A stretch of DNA of 64,000 nt. Origin: Williamsia serinedens (GTDB lineage Bacteria > Actinomycetota > Actinomycetes > Mycobacteriales > Mycobacteriaceae). The DNA lies in assembly GCF_024171725.1 (NCBI RefSeq), contig NZ_JAMTCG010000002.1, positions 186,001-250,000 of the forward strand, written 5' to 3'. The notes below the pieces were generated by a model. The model had not been told where the DNA came from, did no database searches, and worked only from the letters and a program-made list of their open reading frames with translations. The position numbers were made by a program, and so were the translations under genes. Shown one piece after another: positions 7,940 to 15,658 of this stretch (its first letter is position 1; each line of letters opens with the position of its first letter).

Positions 7940-8126
7940 CCGTCGGTTGGGCGGTCGGGACCATCGGTTGGGCGGTTGGGACCGTCGGTTGGGCGGTTGG
8001 GACCGTCGGTTGGGCGGTTGGGACCATCGGTTGGGCGGTCGGGACCATCGGTTGGGCGGTCGGGACCATCGGTTGGGCGGTCGGGACCATCGGTTGGGCG
8101 GTTGGGACCATCGGTTGGGCGGTTGG
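7938..8126 (+). repeat. 21-bp G-rich tandem array, 9 units, sense to the DHFR-like gene
   Basis: Nine uninterrupted units of exactly 21 bases (GACC[A/G]TCGGTTGGGCGGT[C/T]GG), differing only at two positions, begin at the stop codon of the reductase gene. Each unit contains GG-TT-GGG-C-GG-T(C/T)-GGG-like spacing compatible with a two-tetrad G-quadruplex. An opposite-orientation array of related units follows at 8146-8208. The same family recurs at 17188-17346. There are no spacers, so this is not a CRISPR array. Confidence 0.95.
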
Positions 8127-8145
8127 GACGAATGTGGTGCCCCGG

Positions 8146-8208
8146 CTGCCCAACGAACGGTTCCTGCTGCCCAACGAACGGTTTCTGCTGCCCAACGAAC
8201 GGGTCTCG
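8146..8208 (-). repeat. 21-bp tandem array, 3 units, opposite orientation
   Basis: Three 21-base units, read on the minus strand with core CCGTTCGTTGGGCAG, sit 11 bases downstream of the stop of the minus-strand phosphotransferase gene. They share GTTGGGC(A/G)G with the facing array at 7938-8126. Transcription across both arrays from either side would place G-rich units next to their partial complements and could fold into long hairpins. Confidence 0.9.
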
Positions 8209-8219
8209 GGTCATTACAT

Positions 8220-9242
8220 CTAGCTCAGGGCGCGCAGGCCGGCGGCCATGAACTCCTGGGTCGCCTCGGCGGCCTTCTCCGCACCCTCACCCGACGACGA
8301 CCCCTGCAGCGCGCGGTAGGCGATGCCCTCACCGATCACGCCGAGCTTGAAGTTCGCGAGCGCGAGGTAGAAACCCCAGTGCGCCATCTCGACCCCGGCC
8401 GCGGTCGCGTAGCGCTGCGCGAGGTCGTCGGTGTCGGGGTAGCGGTCGCTGGTCCACGCGGCCGACAGGCCGAGCACCCGGTCGAAGATGGGCTGGCGGT
8501 AGACGCACATGAGGGCGACGTCGGTGATCGGGTCACCCAGGGTCGACATCTCCCAGTCCACCACGGCACGAACGACTCCCGGGTCGTCGGCGTCGAGGAT
8601 CGTGTTGTCCACGCGGAAGTCCCCGTGCACGATCGCGTTCGCGGAATCGGTCGGGATGTTGTCGGCCAGCAGACCAGCGAGCTTCTCCACGTCCGGCAGC
8701 TCGCGGGTCTTCACGATCCCCCACTGCCGCGTCCACGTCTTCACCTGGCGTGCGACGAATCCCTCCGGCCGACCGAACTCGCCGAGCCCGACCGCCTCGT
8801 GATCCACGGCGTGCAGATCGGCCAGGGTCCGGATCAACGCGTCGACGTTGCGGTCCACGGCGGCGTCGTCGAGGGCGTCGAGCTCCGACGCACTGCGGAT
8901 CACCGTGCCCTCGACGAACTCGACGACGGTGCACGGCGCACCGAGGACGGTGCCCTCGGCGTCGAACGCGACCGTCCGCGCCACCGGTACAGCTGTGCCC
9001 TGCAACGCCCGGGTCACCGTCCACTCCCGGTTCATGTCGTGCGCAGACGGCGTCAGACCCGACGTCGGCGGACGACGCACGACCCACTTCGTCGCGCCGT
9101 CGGTGACTCCGAACGTGAGGTTCGACCGGCCACCGGAGATGAGGTGGACGTCGAGATCACCCGCGACCTCGACGCCCGAATCCGCCAGGAACGACCGCAG
9201 CGCAACCGGATCCATGCCCGGCAGCGACGTCGTGGAGGTCAC
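8220..9242 (-). CDS. Aminoglycoside-phosphotransferase-like (APH) kinase, acyl-CoA-dehydrogenase associated
   Basis: A 340-residue protein-kinase-like fold. Visible motifs are the glycine-rich start LISGGRSNLTFGV, the lysine strand TKWVVRRPP, the catalytic loop HGDFRVDNTIL and the metal-binding VVDWEMSTLGDP. Members encoded beside acyl-CoA dehydrogenases, as here, and fused to one in animal ACAD10/11, phosphorylate hydroxyacyl-CoA intermediates before reductive removal; that role is inferred. GTG start overlaps the dehydrogenase stop by 4 bases. The frame stays open upstream, but that stretch mirrors the dehydrogenase. Confidence 0.88.
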   Translation of the reverse strand: MTSTTSLPGMDPVALRSFLADSGVEVAGDLDVHLISGGRSNLTFGVTDGATKWVVRRPPTSGLTPSAHDMNREWTVTRALQGTAVPVARTVAFDAEGTVLGAPCTVVEFVEGTVIRSASELDALDDAAVDRNVDALIRTLADLHAVDHEAVGLGEFGRPEGFVARQVKTWTRQWGIVKTRELPDVEKLAGLLADNIPTDSANAIVHGDFRVDNTILDADDPGVVRAVVDWEMSTLGDPITDVALMCVYRQPIFDRVLGLSAAWTSDRYPDTDDLAQRYATAAGVEMAHWGFYLALANFKLGVIGEGIAYRALQGSSSGEGAEKAAEATQEFMAAGLRALS

Positions 9243-10453
9243 TGCGCCGCCTGCGACTGCTGCTTCTTCGCCGCCCGCCCCACGGCACGCTTGGCGATCG
9301 CCCAGCGATGCACCTCGGAGGCGCCGTCGTAGATGCGGAACGGCCTGAGCTCGGCCTGCAGACGCGCGAGCGGCAGGTCGTCGGTGACGCCCGAACCACC
9401 GCACATCTGGATGGCGCGATCGACGACGCGCGAGTACGCCTCGGCGGCGAAAGTCTTCGCGATCGACGTCTCGTTGCTGGCGTGGCGGCCGAGATCCAGT
9501 TCGTGGCAGGCCTTCACGAGCAGTGCCCTCGATGCGGCGAGGTCGATCTCGTTGTCGGCCACCATCTGCTGGATCATGCCGAGATCGCCGAGCCGGCCGC
9601 CGAACGCCCGACGACGCGCGACGTAGTCGACGGCGACCTCGTGCGCGCGGACCGCGACACCCAACCACCGCATGACGTGCGTCATGCGCGCCGGTCCGAG
9701 CCGGACCTGCGCGTACCGGAAGCCCTCGTCGACCTCGCCCAGGACGTTCTCGTCGGGAACGAACAGCTCACGGAACCGGATCTCGCAGTGACCGCCCAGT
9801 CCCGCACGGTCGGTGGTCCCCATGTGCCGCACGATCTCGATGCCGTCGTCGGGCGCCGGCGCGAGGAACATCGTGGCTCCGCCGCTCTCACCGGGCGAGC
9901 CCGACGTGCGCGCCATGATGATGAAGAACCCCGCACCGTCCGCGCCGGTGATGAACCACTTGTGGCCCGTTATCGACCACCCACCGGGAACCCGCGTGGC
10001 CGCCGTCGTCAGGGCCGACGGATCCGATCCCGCACCGGGTTCCGGCTCGGTCATCGCGAACGCCGACCGCACGTCACCGTGCGCCAGCGGGGCCAGGAAC
10101 TGCTCCTTCTGCGCCGGCGACGCGATGTGGGCGAGCATGTGCACGTTGCCCTCGTCGGGCGCACCGATGTTCAGCGCGATCGGACCGAACACCGACCGTC
10201 CCCCGGCCTCGAAGACCGGCGCGCGATCGGACATGTTCAGTCCGAGGCCGCCGTACTCGACCGGGGCGTGCGGCGCGAACACGCCTGCGGCCTTGGCCTT
10301 CTCCTGCAGTTCGATCCGCAGGTGCTCCCCGCCGGCCTTCTCGAAGTCGCCCGCGAACTCGTCCTCCAGCGGCAGGACGACGTCGGCGACGAACGCCTCC
10401 GTCGCGGCGATCGTCTTCTGCACCTCGTCGTCGTAGCGCAAGTCCACTGCCAT
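9239..10453 (-). CDS. Acyl-CoA dehydrogenase, ACAD10/11-like
   Basis: A 404-residue flavoenzyme. Acyl-CoA dehydrogenase signatures include AFAMTEPEPGAGSDPS (flavin and substrate contact), WSITGHKWFITGADGAGF and the C-terminal MCGGSGVTDDLPLARL with the DGASEVHRWAIAKR tail. It lies between a TetR regulator and an APH-like kinase on one strand with 3-4 base junctions, so all three should be one transcript. By analogy with ACAD11 systems, kinase and dehydrogenase may act together on 4-hydroxyacyl-CoAs. Full family length; nothing missing. Confidence 0.92.
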   Translation of the reverse strand: MAVDLRYDDEVQKTIAATEAFVADVVLPLEDEFAGDFEKAGGEHLRIELQEKAKAAGVFAPHAPVEYGGLGLNMSDRAPVFEAGGRSVFGPIALNIGAPDEGNVHMLAHIASPAQKEQFLAPLAHGDVRSAFAMTEPEPGAGSDPSALTTAATRVPGGWSITGHKWFITGADGAGFFIIMARTSGSPGESGGATMFLAPAPDDGIEIVRHMGTTDRAGLGGHCEIRFRELFVPDENVLGEVDEGFRYAQVRLGPARMTHVMRWLGVAVRAHEVAVDYVARRRAFGGRLGDLGMIQQMVADNEIDLAASRALLVKACHELDLGRHASNETSIAKTFAAEAYSRVVDRAIQMCGGSGVTDDLPLARLQAELRPFRIYDGASEVHRWAIAKRAVGRAAKKQQSQAAQ

Positions 10454-10456
10454 GGG

Positions 10457-11113
10457 TCAGATCCCTTCGTCGGCGGGTGATGTGTCGGCGTCGCCGGTGT
10501 ATCCGACGGCCGCGCGGGCGATCCGTCCGAACCGGGCCACGATCTCGTCGGCGGAGAGCCGACCGTCCGGGCGGTACCAGGTCGACACGCCCACGCACAT
10601 CGTCGTGATCGCCCGGCCCGTGTCCTTCGGGTCACCGGTGTGGAACACCCCGGCACGGACGCCGTCGCGGATGAGGTCGTCGACGATGCCCTGCAACTTG
10701 CGTCGCTTCTGCGTGTAGACGGGCCGGTAGTCGGGCTCCAGGCTGCGGATCTCCGACGACCCGATGAACGCCTGCGCGCGACGGTGGATGTGGAACTGCA
10801 GCAGCACCTCGACGACGGCGTCGTAGCGGTCGACCGGATCGTCACCGGTCGCGGCGAGCGCGCTCTCGGTCCGCCAGGTGAGGTCGTTCATCGTCATCTC
10901 GAGCAGCCCCTGCAGGAGTGACTGCTTCGACGGGTAGTGGTGATAGAGCCCCGGCACCGACAGGCCCGCCCGACCGGCGATCTCCCGGACCGACGTCCCG
11001 TGATAGCCCTGCTCCTCGAAGGCGGCGAGCGCGGCGGTCAGTGGGGCCGACAACTCCGACCGCTCGTAGTCCCGCCACGGCTCCGTCACGGTCGTGCGCG
11101 GCTCGTCGGTCAT
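10457..11113 (-). CDS. TetR-family regulator of the adjacent acyl-CoA dehydrogenase operon
   Basis: A 218-residue repressor with helix-turn-helix TSVREIAGRAGLSVPGLYHH (residues about 43-62) and an all-helical ligand domain containing a positively charged C-terminal half, similar to KstR2/FadR-like acyl-CoA-responsive TetR proteins. It is the first gene of a three-gene unit with the dehydrogenase and kinase and likely autoregulates it. A TAGGTT hexamer lies six bases before the ATG, suggesting a leaderless mRNA. The ligand is inferred to be an acyl-CoA from context only. Confidence 0.87.
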   Translation of the reverse strand: MTDEPRTTVTEPWRDYERSELSAPLTAALAAFEEQGYHGTSVREIAGRAGLSVPGLYHHYPSKQSLLQGLLEMTMNDLTWRTESALAATGDDPVDRYDAVVEVLLQFHIHRRAQAFIGSSEIRSLEPDYRPVYTQKRRKLQGIVDDLIRDGVRAGVFHTGDPKDTGRAITTMCVGVSTWYRPDGRLSADEIVARFGRIARAAVGYTGDADTSPADEGI

Positions 11114-11119
11114 GGCTTC

Positions 11120-11125
11120 AACCTA
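11120..11125 (-). promoter_or_regulatory. -10 element for the TetR/acyl-CoA dehydrogenase operon
   Basis: Minus-strand TAGGTT ends six bases before the ATG and fits the TANNNT leaderless pattern. No competing Shine-Dalgarno is seen. Confidence 0.42.
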
Positions 11126-11203
11126 GCCCCGCACCGTTCCTTCACGATCATGCACCCTACCGAGCGTTCGGACGGGAGCGCGGTCACGCGCGTGACCTGC
11201 GCG

Positions 11204-12736
11204 TCAGGTTCCGCAGAAGGTCCGGAACCCGTCGGAGAAGCCGTCGGGCGCAGGGAGTGCGAACCGCGGGTCCGAGGGAGCGTCGAACGGGTGCGTCACC
11301 GCGGCGAACAGTGCATGGAAGGGGCCCATGTCACCCGCCTCGCCGGCGCGCAGCGCCTCGTCCACGAGGTGGTTGCGCGGGACGACGACCGGGTTCACGG
11401 CGTCCATCCCGTCCGCGGTCGCGGTGGTGGCGCGATCGCCCAGGACGGCGAACCAGCGCTCGAGCCATTCCCGGGTGCCGGGGTTCGGGGCGAGGGCCGC
11501 GGTCTCCGTCGGCTCGTGTCCGGAGGCGTGCGCCCACAGATCCACCGAGAGTGCGCGGAAGAACCCGGTGTGGTCGACCCGCTGCTCGCGCATCACCGTC
11601 TCGAGATCGGTGAGGAGGGACGACTCGTCGTCGTCGAGCGGCGAGGGATCGCCTGCGCCGCGCAGTCCGATCTTGCGCGCGGTCACCGCGGCCTGGTGAT
11701 GCTCGTACCGCGCCGCATAGGTCGACAGCGAGTCCGTCAAGCGGGCGATCGCCGCATCGGCGTCGACCTCCCCGTCGTCCCGAGCGCCGACGAGCGGGAT
11801 GAGCGCCTCCGCGAGACGGGCCAGGTTCCAGCCGATGACGGCCGGCTGGTTGCCGAACGCGTAGCGCCCGATGGTGTCGATGGAACTGAACACCGTCGTC
11901 GGGTCGTGGGCGTCGAGGAAGGCGCACGGCCCGTAGTCGATGCTCTCTCCGGAGATCGTGGTGTTGTCGGTGTTGAGCACGCCGTGGATGAATCCGACGC
12001 CCATGTACTGCGCGATCAGCGACGCCTGCGCGTCGAGGACGCGTTCGAAGAAGGCGACGACGCGATCGGGCACGTCGTCGATCTCCAGCAGGTCGGGGTG
12101 ATGGCGCGCGATGGCGTAGTGGGTCAGGTCGACGACGAGCGGGCCACGACGGACCGCGAACTCGAAGCTGCCGACCCGGAGATGGCTCGACGCGATGCGC
12201 GCGAGCACCGCGCCCGGCTCGGGCTGCTCGCGCTGCACCGACTGTCCCGTCGACGTCACGGCCAGCGATCGCGTCGTCGGGATCCCCAGCGCGTGCATCG
12301 CCTCGGACACCAGGTACTCGCGCAGCATCGGTCCGAGGACGGCCTTGCCGTCGCCACCGCGCGCGAACGGCGTACGCCCGGATCCCTTGAGATGCAGGTC
12401 GCGTCGGGTGCCGTCGGGGGCGACGAGCTCCCCGAGGAGCAGCGCCCGGCCGTCGCCGAGGAGCGGCGAAAAGTTGCCGAACTGGTGGCCCGAGTACGCC
12501 ATCGCGACGGTGGTGGTGTCGGCGGGAGGTGCCGATCCGGCCAGCAGGGCGGCTCCGTCGGCGCTGCGCAGCCGCTCGGGGTCGAGTCCGAGTTCCCGTG
12601 CGAGCGGCTCGTTGAGGACGACGATCTCGGGATCGGGGACGACGTCGCCGGACCACGGCACGTACATGCCCTCGAGGTCGCGCACGAAGCTCGTGTCGAG
12701 ATCGACGAGCCCGCGGAGGGCGGTGGGTGCACTCAC
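11204..12736 (-). CDS. selO: Protein adenylyltransferase SelO (YdiU/UPF0061 family)
   Basis: A 510-residue pseudokinase-fold enzyme that transfers AMP to Ser/Thr/Tyr of proteins under oxidative stress. Recognisable blocks: AYSGHQFGNFSPLLGDGRA, LHLKGSGRTPFARGGDGKA (nucleotide-binding lysine and flipped glycine loop), and HGVLNTDNTTI followed by IDYGPCAFLD, containing the metal-binding Asn and Asp. The C-terminus ends Phe-Cys-Gly-Thr; a near-terminal Cys (selenocysteine in animals) is typical. GTG 12736 is preferred over GTG 12757/12754 because TACCCT lies seven bases before it. It is divergent from the alcohol dehydrogenase gene. Confidence 0.93.
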   Translation of the reverse strand: MSAPTALRGLVDLDTSFVRDLEGMYVPWSGDVVPDPEIVVLNEPLARELGLDPERLRSADGAALLAGSAPPADTTTVAMAYSGHQFGNFSPLLGDGRALLLGELVAPDGTRRDLHLKGSGRTPFARGGDGKAVLGPMLREYLVSEAMHALGIPTTRSLAVTSTGQSVQREQPEPGAVLARIASSHLRVGSFEFAVRRGPLVVDLTHYAIARHHPDLLEIDDVPDRVVAFFERVLDAQASLIAQYMGVGFIHGVLNTDNTTISGESIDYGPCAFLDAHDPTTVFSSIDTIGRYAFGNQPAVIGWNLARLAEALIPLVGARDDGEVDADAAIARLTDSLSTYAARYEHHQAAVTARKIGLRGAGDPSPLDDDESSLLTDLETVMREQRVDHTGFFRALSVDLWAHASGHEPTETAALAPNPGTREWLERWFAVLGDRATTATADGMDAVNPVVVPRNHLVDEALRAGEAGDMGPFHALFAAVTHPFDAPSDPRFALPAPDGFSDGFRTFCGT

Positions 12737-12743
12737 CTTGACC

Positions 12744-12749
12744 AGGGTA
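12744..12749 (-). promoter_or_regulatory. -10 element supporting the selO start
   Basis: Minus-strand TACCCT ends seven bases before GTG 12736. It favours this start over two GTG codons further upstream, which would otherwise lie inside or before the -10 hexamer. Confidence 0.42.
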
Positions 12750-12857
12750 GCCACCACGACCTGCGACGAAACCGCACCGCTGCAACGCCGTGCAACGCTG
12801 TCGATCCCGTTCTCGCCGCGCCTACGGTCCGCTCACACCACCACCGCAGGAGGACTG

Positions 12858-13913
12858 ATGAGGGCAGCGCGTTTCCACGGCCGCAAGGACATCCGCATCG
12901 AGGACGTGGCCGAGCCCGAACTGCGTCCGGGCACGGTCGCGATCGACGTCGCGTGGTGCGGCATCTGCGGCACCGATCTGCACGAGTACCTCGAGGGCCC
13001 GATCTTCATCCCCGCCCACGGCCACCCGCATCCGCTGACCGGTGAGGACACCCCGGTCACGATGGGCCACGAGTTCTCGGGGACCGTGTCGGCGGTCGGC
13101 GAGGGTGTCGACGACCTCGCCGTCGGGGACGGCGTCGTGGTCGAGCCCTATGTCGTCTGCGACGAGTGCCCGCCGTGCCGCGAGGGCAACTACCACCTGT
13201 GCACCCGGATGGGGTTCATCGGTCTCGCCGGGGGCGGCGGTGGGCTGAGCGAGAAGGTCGTCGTGCCCCGGCGCTGGGTGCATCCCGTCGGCGACATGCC
13301 GCTCGACCAGGCGGCGCTCATCGAGCCGCTGTCGGTGGCGCACCACGCCGTCGAGCGCAGCGGCGCACGGTCCGGCCAGACGGCGATCGTGGGCGGGTCC
13401 GGCCCGATCGGCCTGCTCGTCGCGGCGGTGCTGCGCGGCATGGGGGTGACGGTGATCGTGTCCGAGGTCAGTTCGGCGCGGATCGAGCGCGCGCAGGCCG
13501 TCGCCGATCACGTCCTCAACCCGCGCGACGGGTCCATCGGTGACCGGGTGCGCGAGCTGACCGACGGCCTCGGCGCCGACCTGGGCTTCGAGTGCGCCGG
13601 CGTGAACGCGGTCCTCGACGACGTGCTCGACGCGGTCCGCCCGGCCGGAGTCGTCGTGAACGTGTCGATCTGGGGTGCACCGGCGACCGTCGACATGCAG
13701 AAGCTGGTGCTCAAGGAGATCGACCTGCGCGGGACGATCGCCTACGTGCGCGACCACGCGGCGGCGATCGCCCTCGTCCAGGACGGGACCGTCGACCTCG
13801 CGCCGTTCATCACCGGGCGCATCGCCCTCGACGATCTCGTCGACGAGGGTCTGCACACCCTCATCGACCACACCGACACCGCGGTGAAGATCCTCGTCAG
13901 CCCGTCGGCGTAG
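12858..13913 (+). CDS. Zinc-dependent alcohol dehydrogenase, 2,3-butanediol dehydrogenase type
   Basis: A 351-residue medium-chain dehydrogenase. The catalytic zinc ligands are in CGICGTDLHE and MGHEFSG; the structural zinc is held by the four-Cys lobe CDECPPCREGNYHLC. The Rossmann motif is GGSGPIGLLVAAVLRGMG, giving an NAD(H) preference. The wording of the motifs, including the HPHPLTGE insertion, matches (R,R)-butanediol dehydrogenases and related polyol dehydrogenases. A good ribosome site (GCAGGAGG) precedes the ATG. It stands alone, divergent from selO and convergent with the AcuI-like gene with three bases between. Confidence 0.9.
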   Translation: MRAARFHGRKDIRIEDVAEPELRPGTVAIDVAWCGICGTDLHEYLEGPIFIPAHGHPHPLTGEDTPVTMGHEFSGTVSAVGEGVDDLAVGDGVVVEPYVVCDECPPCREGNYHLCTRMGFIGLAGGGGGLSEKVVVPRRWVHPVGDMPLDQAALIEPLSVAHHAVERSGARSGQTAIVGGSGPIGLLVAAVLRGMGVTVIVSEVSSARIERAQAVADHVLNPRDGSIGDRVRELTDGLGADLGFECAGVNAVLDDVLDAVRPAGVVVNVSIWGAPATVDMQKLVLKEIDLRGTIAYVRDHAAAIALVQDGTVDLAPFITGRIALDDLVDEGLHTLIDHTDTAVKILVSPSA

Positions 13914-13916
13914 TCC

Positions 13917-14918
13917 TCATAAGCCGCCGGCGACACGCACGAGGGTGCGGCCGATGCGCTCGCCCCGCGTGATCTCCGCCAGCGCGGAGTCGACGTCGCC
14001 GACCGCCACCTCGGTGGTGATGCGATCGAGGTGGGGCGGGCGGAGGTCGTCGGCGAGCCGGGCCCACAGGGCGCGGCGGGTGTCGATGGGCGCCTGGACC
14101 GAGTCGATGCCGAGGAGCGCGACCCCGCGCAGGATGAACGGCATCACCGTCGTCGGCAGGCCTGCGCCGCCGGTGAGGCCACTGGCCGCGACGGCCCCGC
14201 CGTAGCGGATGGTCGACAGCACCCAGGCGAGCGTGGGTCCGCCGACGCAGTCGACGGCCGCCGCCCACGTCTCGCTGCCCAGGGGCTTGATCTTCGCGTC
14301 GGGGTCCTCCGGGACACGGCCGATCACCTCGGCGGCGCCGAGTTCGCTCAGCAGGTCGCGGGCGTGCTCCTTGCCGCTGGAGGCCACGACCTCGTAGCCG
14401 AGTCCCGCGAGGAGGTCGACCGCCACGATCCCGACGCCGCCGGACGCGCCGGTCACGAGGACCTTGCCGTCCTCCGGTCGCAGGCCGCGGTCGACGAGGG
14501 CGGCGACGCTCATCGCCGCGGTGAACCCGGCGGTGCCGATCGTCGCGGCCTCGGCGGGGCTCAGTCCGTCACCGAGCGGGACGATCTGGTCGGCGGGGCC
14601 GGCAGCCCGCTCGGCGTAGCCACCGTGCCGGGACACCCCGGTCTCGTATCCGTGCAGCAGGACCGGGTCGCCCGGCGAGAACGACGGGTCGTCGCTGGAC
14701 GCGACCGTGCCGGCGAGGTCGATGCCGGGGACGATCGGGTAGTTCCGCACGACACCGCCCTTCGGCGTGATCGCCAGGGCGTCCTTGTAGTTGACCGACG
14801 AGTGGGTCACGTCGATGCGGACCCCACCCTCGGGCAGGAAGTCGTCGTCGACGGTCTCGGTGTGCAGGGTGATGTCGCCGTCGGATTCGCGGGCCACGCG
14901 CGCGGAGAAGGTGCTCAC
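13917..14918 (-). CDS. Acrylyl-CoA reductase-like quinone oxidoreductase (AcuI/YhdH family)
   Basis: A 333-residue zinc-less medium-chain reductase. Family marks are HSSVNYKDALAI near the N-terminus, TIGTAGFTAAMSVAAL, and the nucleotide loop VLVTGASGGVGIVAVDLLAG; no zinc-binding cysteines are present. AcuI reduces acryloyl-CoA with NADPH and protects against this toxic intermediate. The GTG start is preceded by TACGCT eight bases away. It is divergent from the disrupted ZIP gene with a 34-base spacer. Confidence 0.88.
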   Translation of the reverse strand: MSTFSARVARESDGDITLHTETVDDDFLPEGGVRIDVTHSSVNYKDALAITPKGGVVRNYPIVPGIDLAGTVASSDDPSFSPGDPVLLHGYETGVSRHGGYAERAAGPADQIVPLGDGLSPAEAATIGTAGFTAAMSVAALVDRGLRPEDGKVLVTGASGGVGIVAVDLLAGLGYEVVASSGKEHARDLLSELGAAEVIGRVPEDPDAKIKPLGSETWAAAVDCVGGPTLAWVLSTIRYGGAVAASGLTGGAGLPTTVMPFILRGVALLGIDSVQAPIDTRRALWARLADDLRPPHLDRITTEVAVGDVDSALAEITRGERIGRTLVRVAGGL

Positions 14919-14926
14919 GGTTGCCG

Positions 14927-14932
14927 AGCGTA
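14927..14932 (-). promoter_or_regulatory. -10 element for the AcuI-like gene
   Basis: Minus-strand TACGCT ends eight bases before the GTG start; identical hexamer to that before the TetR gene at 4511. No Shine-Dalgarno intervenes. Confidence 0.42.
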
Positions 14933-14952
14933 ATCACGGGTACAGCGACGGT

Positions 14953-15638
14953 GTGATCACCGCGGTGCTCTACGGACTCGCGACCGCTCTGCCGTTGGCG
15001 GCCGGGGCGGCGATCGGGCTGCGCTGGACGCTTCCCCGGTGGTTGCTGGCCGGCCTCATGGCCTTCGGCGCCGGGACCATGATCGCCGCGGTGTCGTCGG
15101 AGTTGTTCGAACCCGCCTTCCGGCAGGCGGGTCCGACCATCGCCGGTGCCGCGTTGTTCGCGGGCGCCGCCCTCTACGTCGTCGCCAACCGTCTCATCGA
15201 GCAGCGCCTGGGCCCCGCCGCGATCGGTCCGGCGCTGATGCTGGGGTCGATCCTCGACGGGTACCCGAGAACACGGCGCTGGGTGTGTCCCTCACGACCG
15301 GTGGGGGTCTGGTCCTGGTCGTCGCGGTGGCGGTCGGCAACGTGCCCGAGGCCGTCAGCGGAGCCGCGCTGATGCGTACGGCCCACCGGTTCACCGCCGC
15401 GCGGGCCATGACCCTGTGGTCGGTGACGGCAGCCGTCCTCGTCGCGGTCACCGTCGCCGGCTACGCCCTGTCCGATGTCATCCCGCAGACCGGCATCAGC
15501 CTCGTGCAGGCGTTCGCCGGCGGCGCGACCCTCGCGGTGCTCGCCGACTCGCTGATGCCCGAGGCGTATCGCGACGGCGGCTGGTGGGTGGGCATCTGCA
15601 CGGCCGGGGGGTTCCTCGTCGCCTTCGTCCTGGGGTGA
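14953..15638 (+). pseudogene. ZIP-family metal transporter, disrupted by a one-base frameshift
   Basis: The first half (GTG 14953 to about 15260) encodes several hydrophobic helices ending LMLGSILDG, and the continuation appears in the next frame from about 15262 as PENTALGVSLTTGGG, then GNVPEAVSGAAL and two more helices to the stop at 15638. Adding one G to the GGG at 15259-15261 restores an uninterrupted protein of about 228 residues with the two ZIP metal-site helices (DGVPENTALG and NVPEAVSGA). This is either a real frameshift or an error in a G run. Divergent from the AcuI-like gene, followed 21 bases later by a flavoprotein gene. Confidence 0.85.
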
Positions 15639-15646
15639 GGGAGGGC

Positions 15647-15652
15647 TACCGT
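15647..15652 (+). promoter_or_regulatory. -10 element for the flavoprotein gene
   Basis: TACCGT ends six bases before GTG 15659, between the ZIP stop and the oxidoreductase, matching the leaderless TANNNT pattern. Confidence 0.4.
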
Positions 15653-15658
15653 CGCCTT

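Noticed and set aside
7938-8208. CRISPR array
   Set aside because: Units are directly adjacent with no unique spacers, and no cas gene is present.
7753-8223. Plus-strand frame reading through the 21-bp array as repeated Thr-Ile-Gly-Trp-Ala-Val-Gly
   Set aside because: It arises only because the unit is 21 bases (seven codons) long. It starts inside the DHFR-like gene in another frame, has no ribosome site, and all other frames stay open through the repeats as well.
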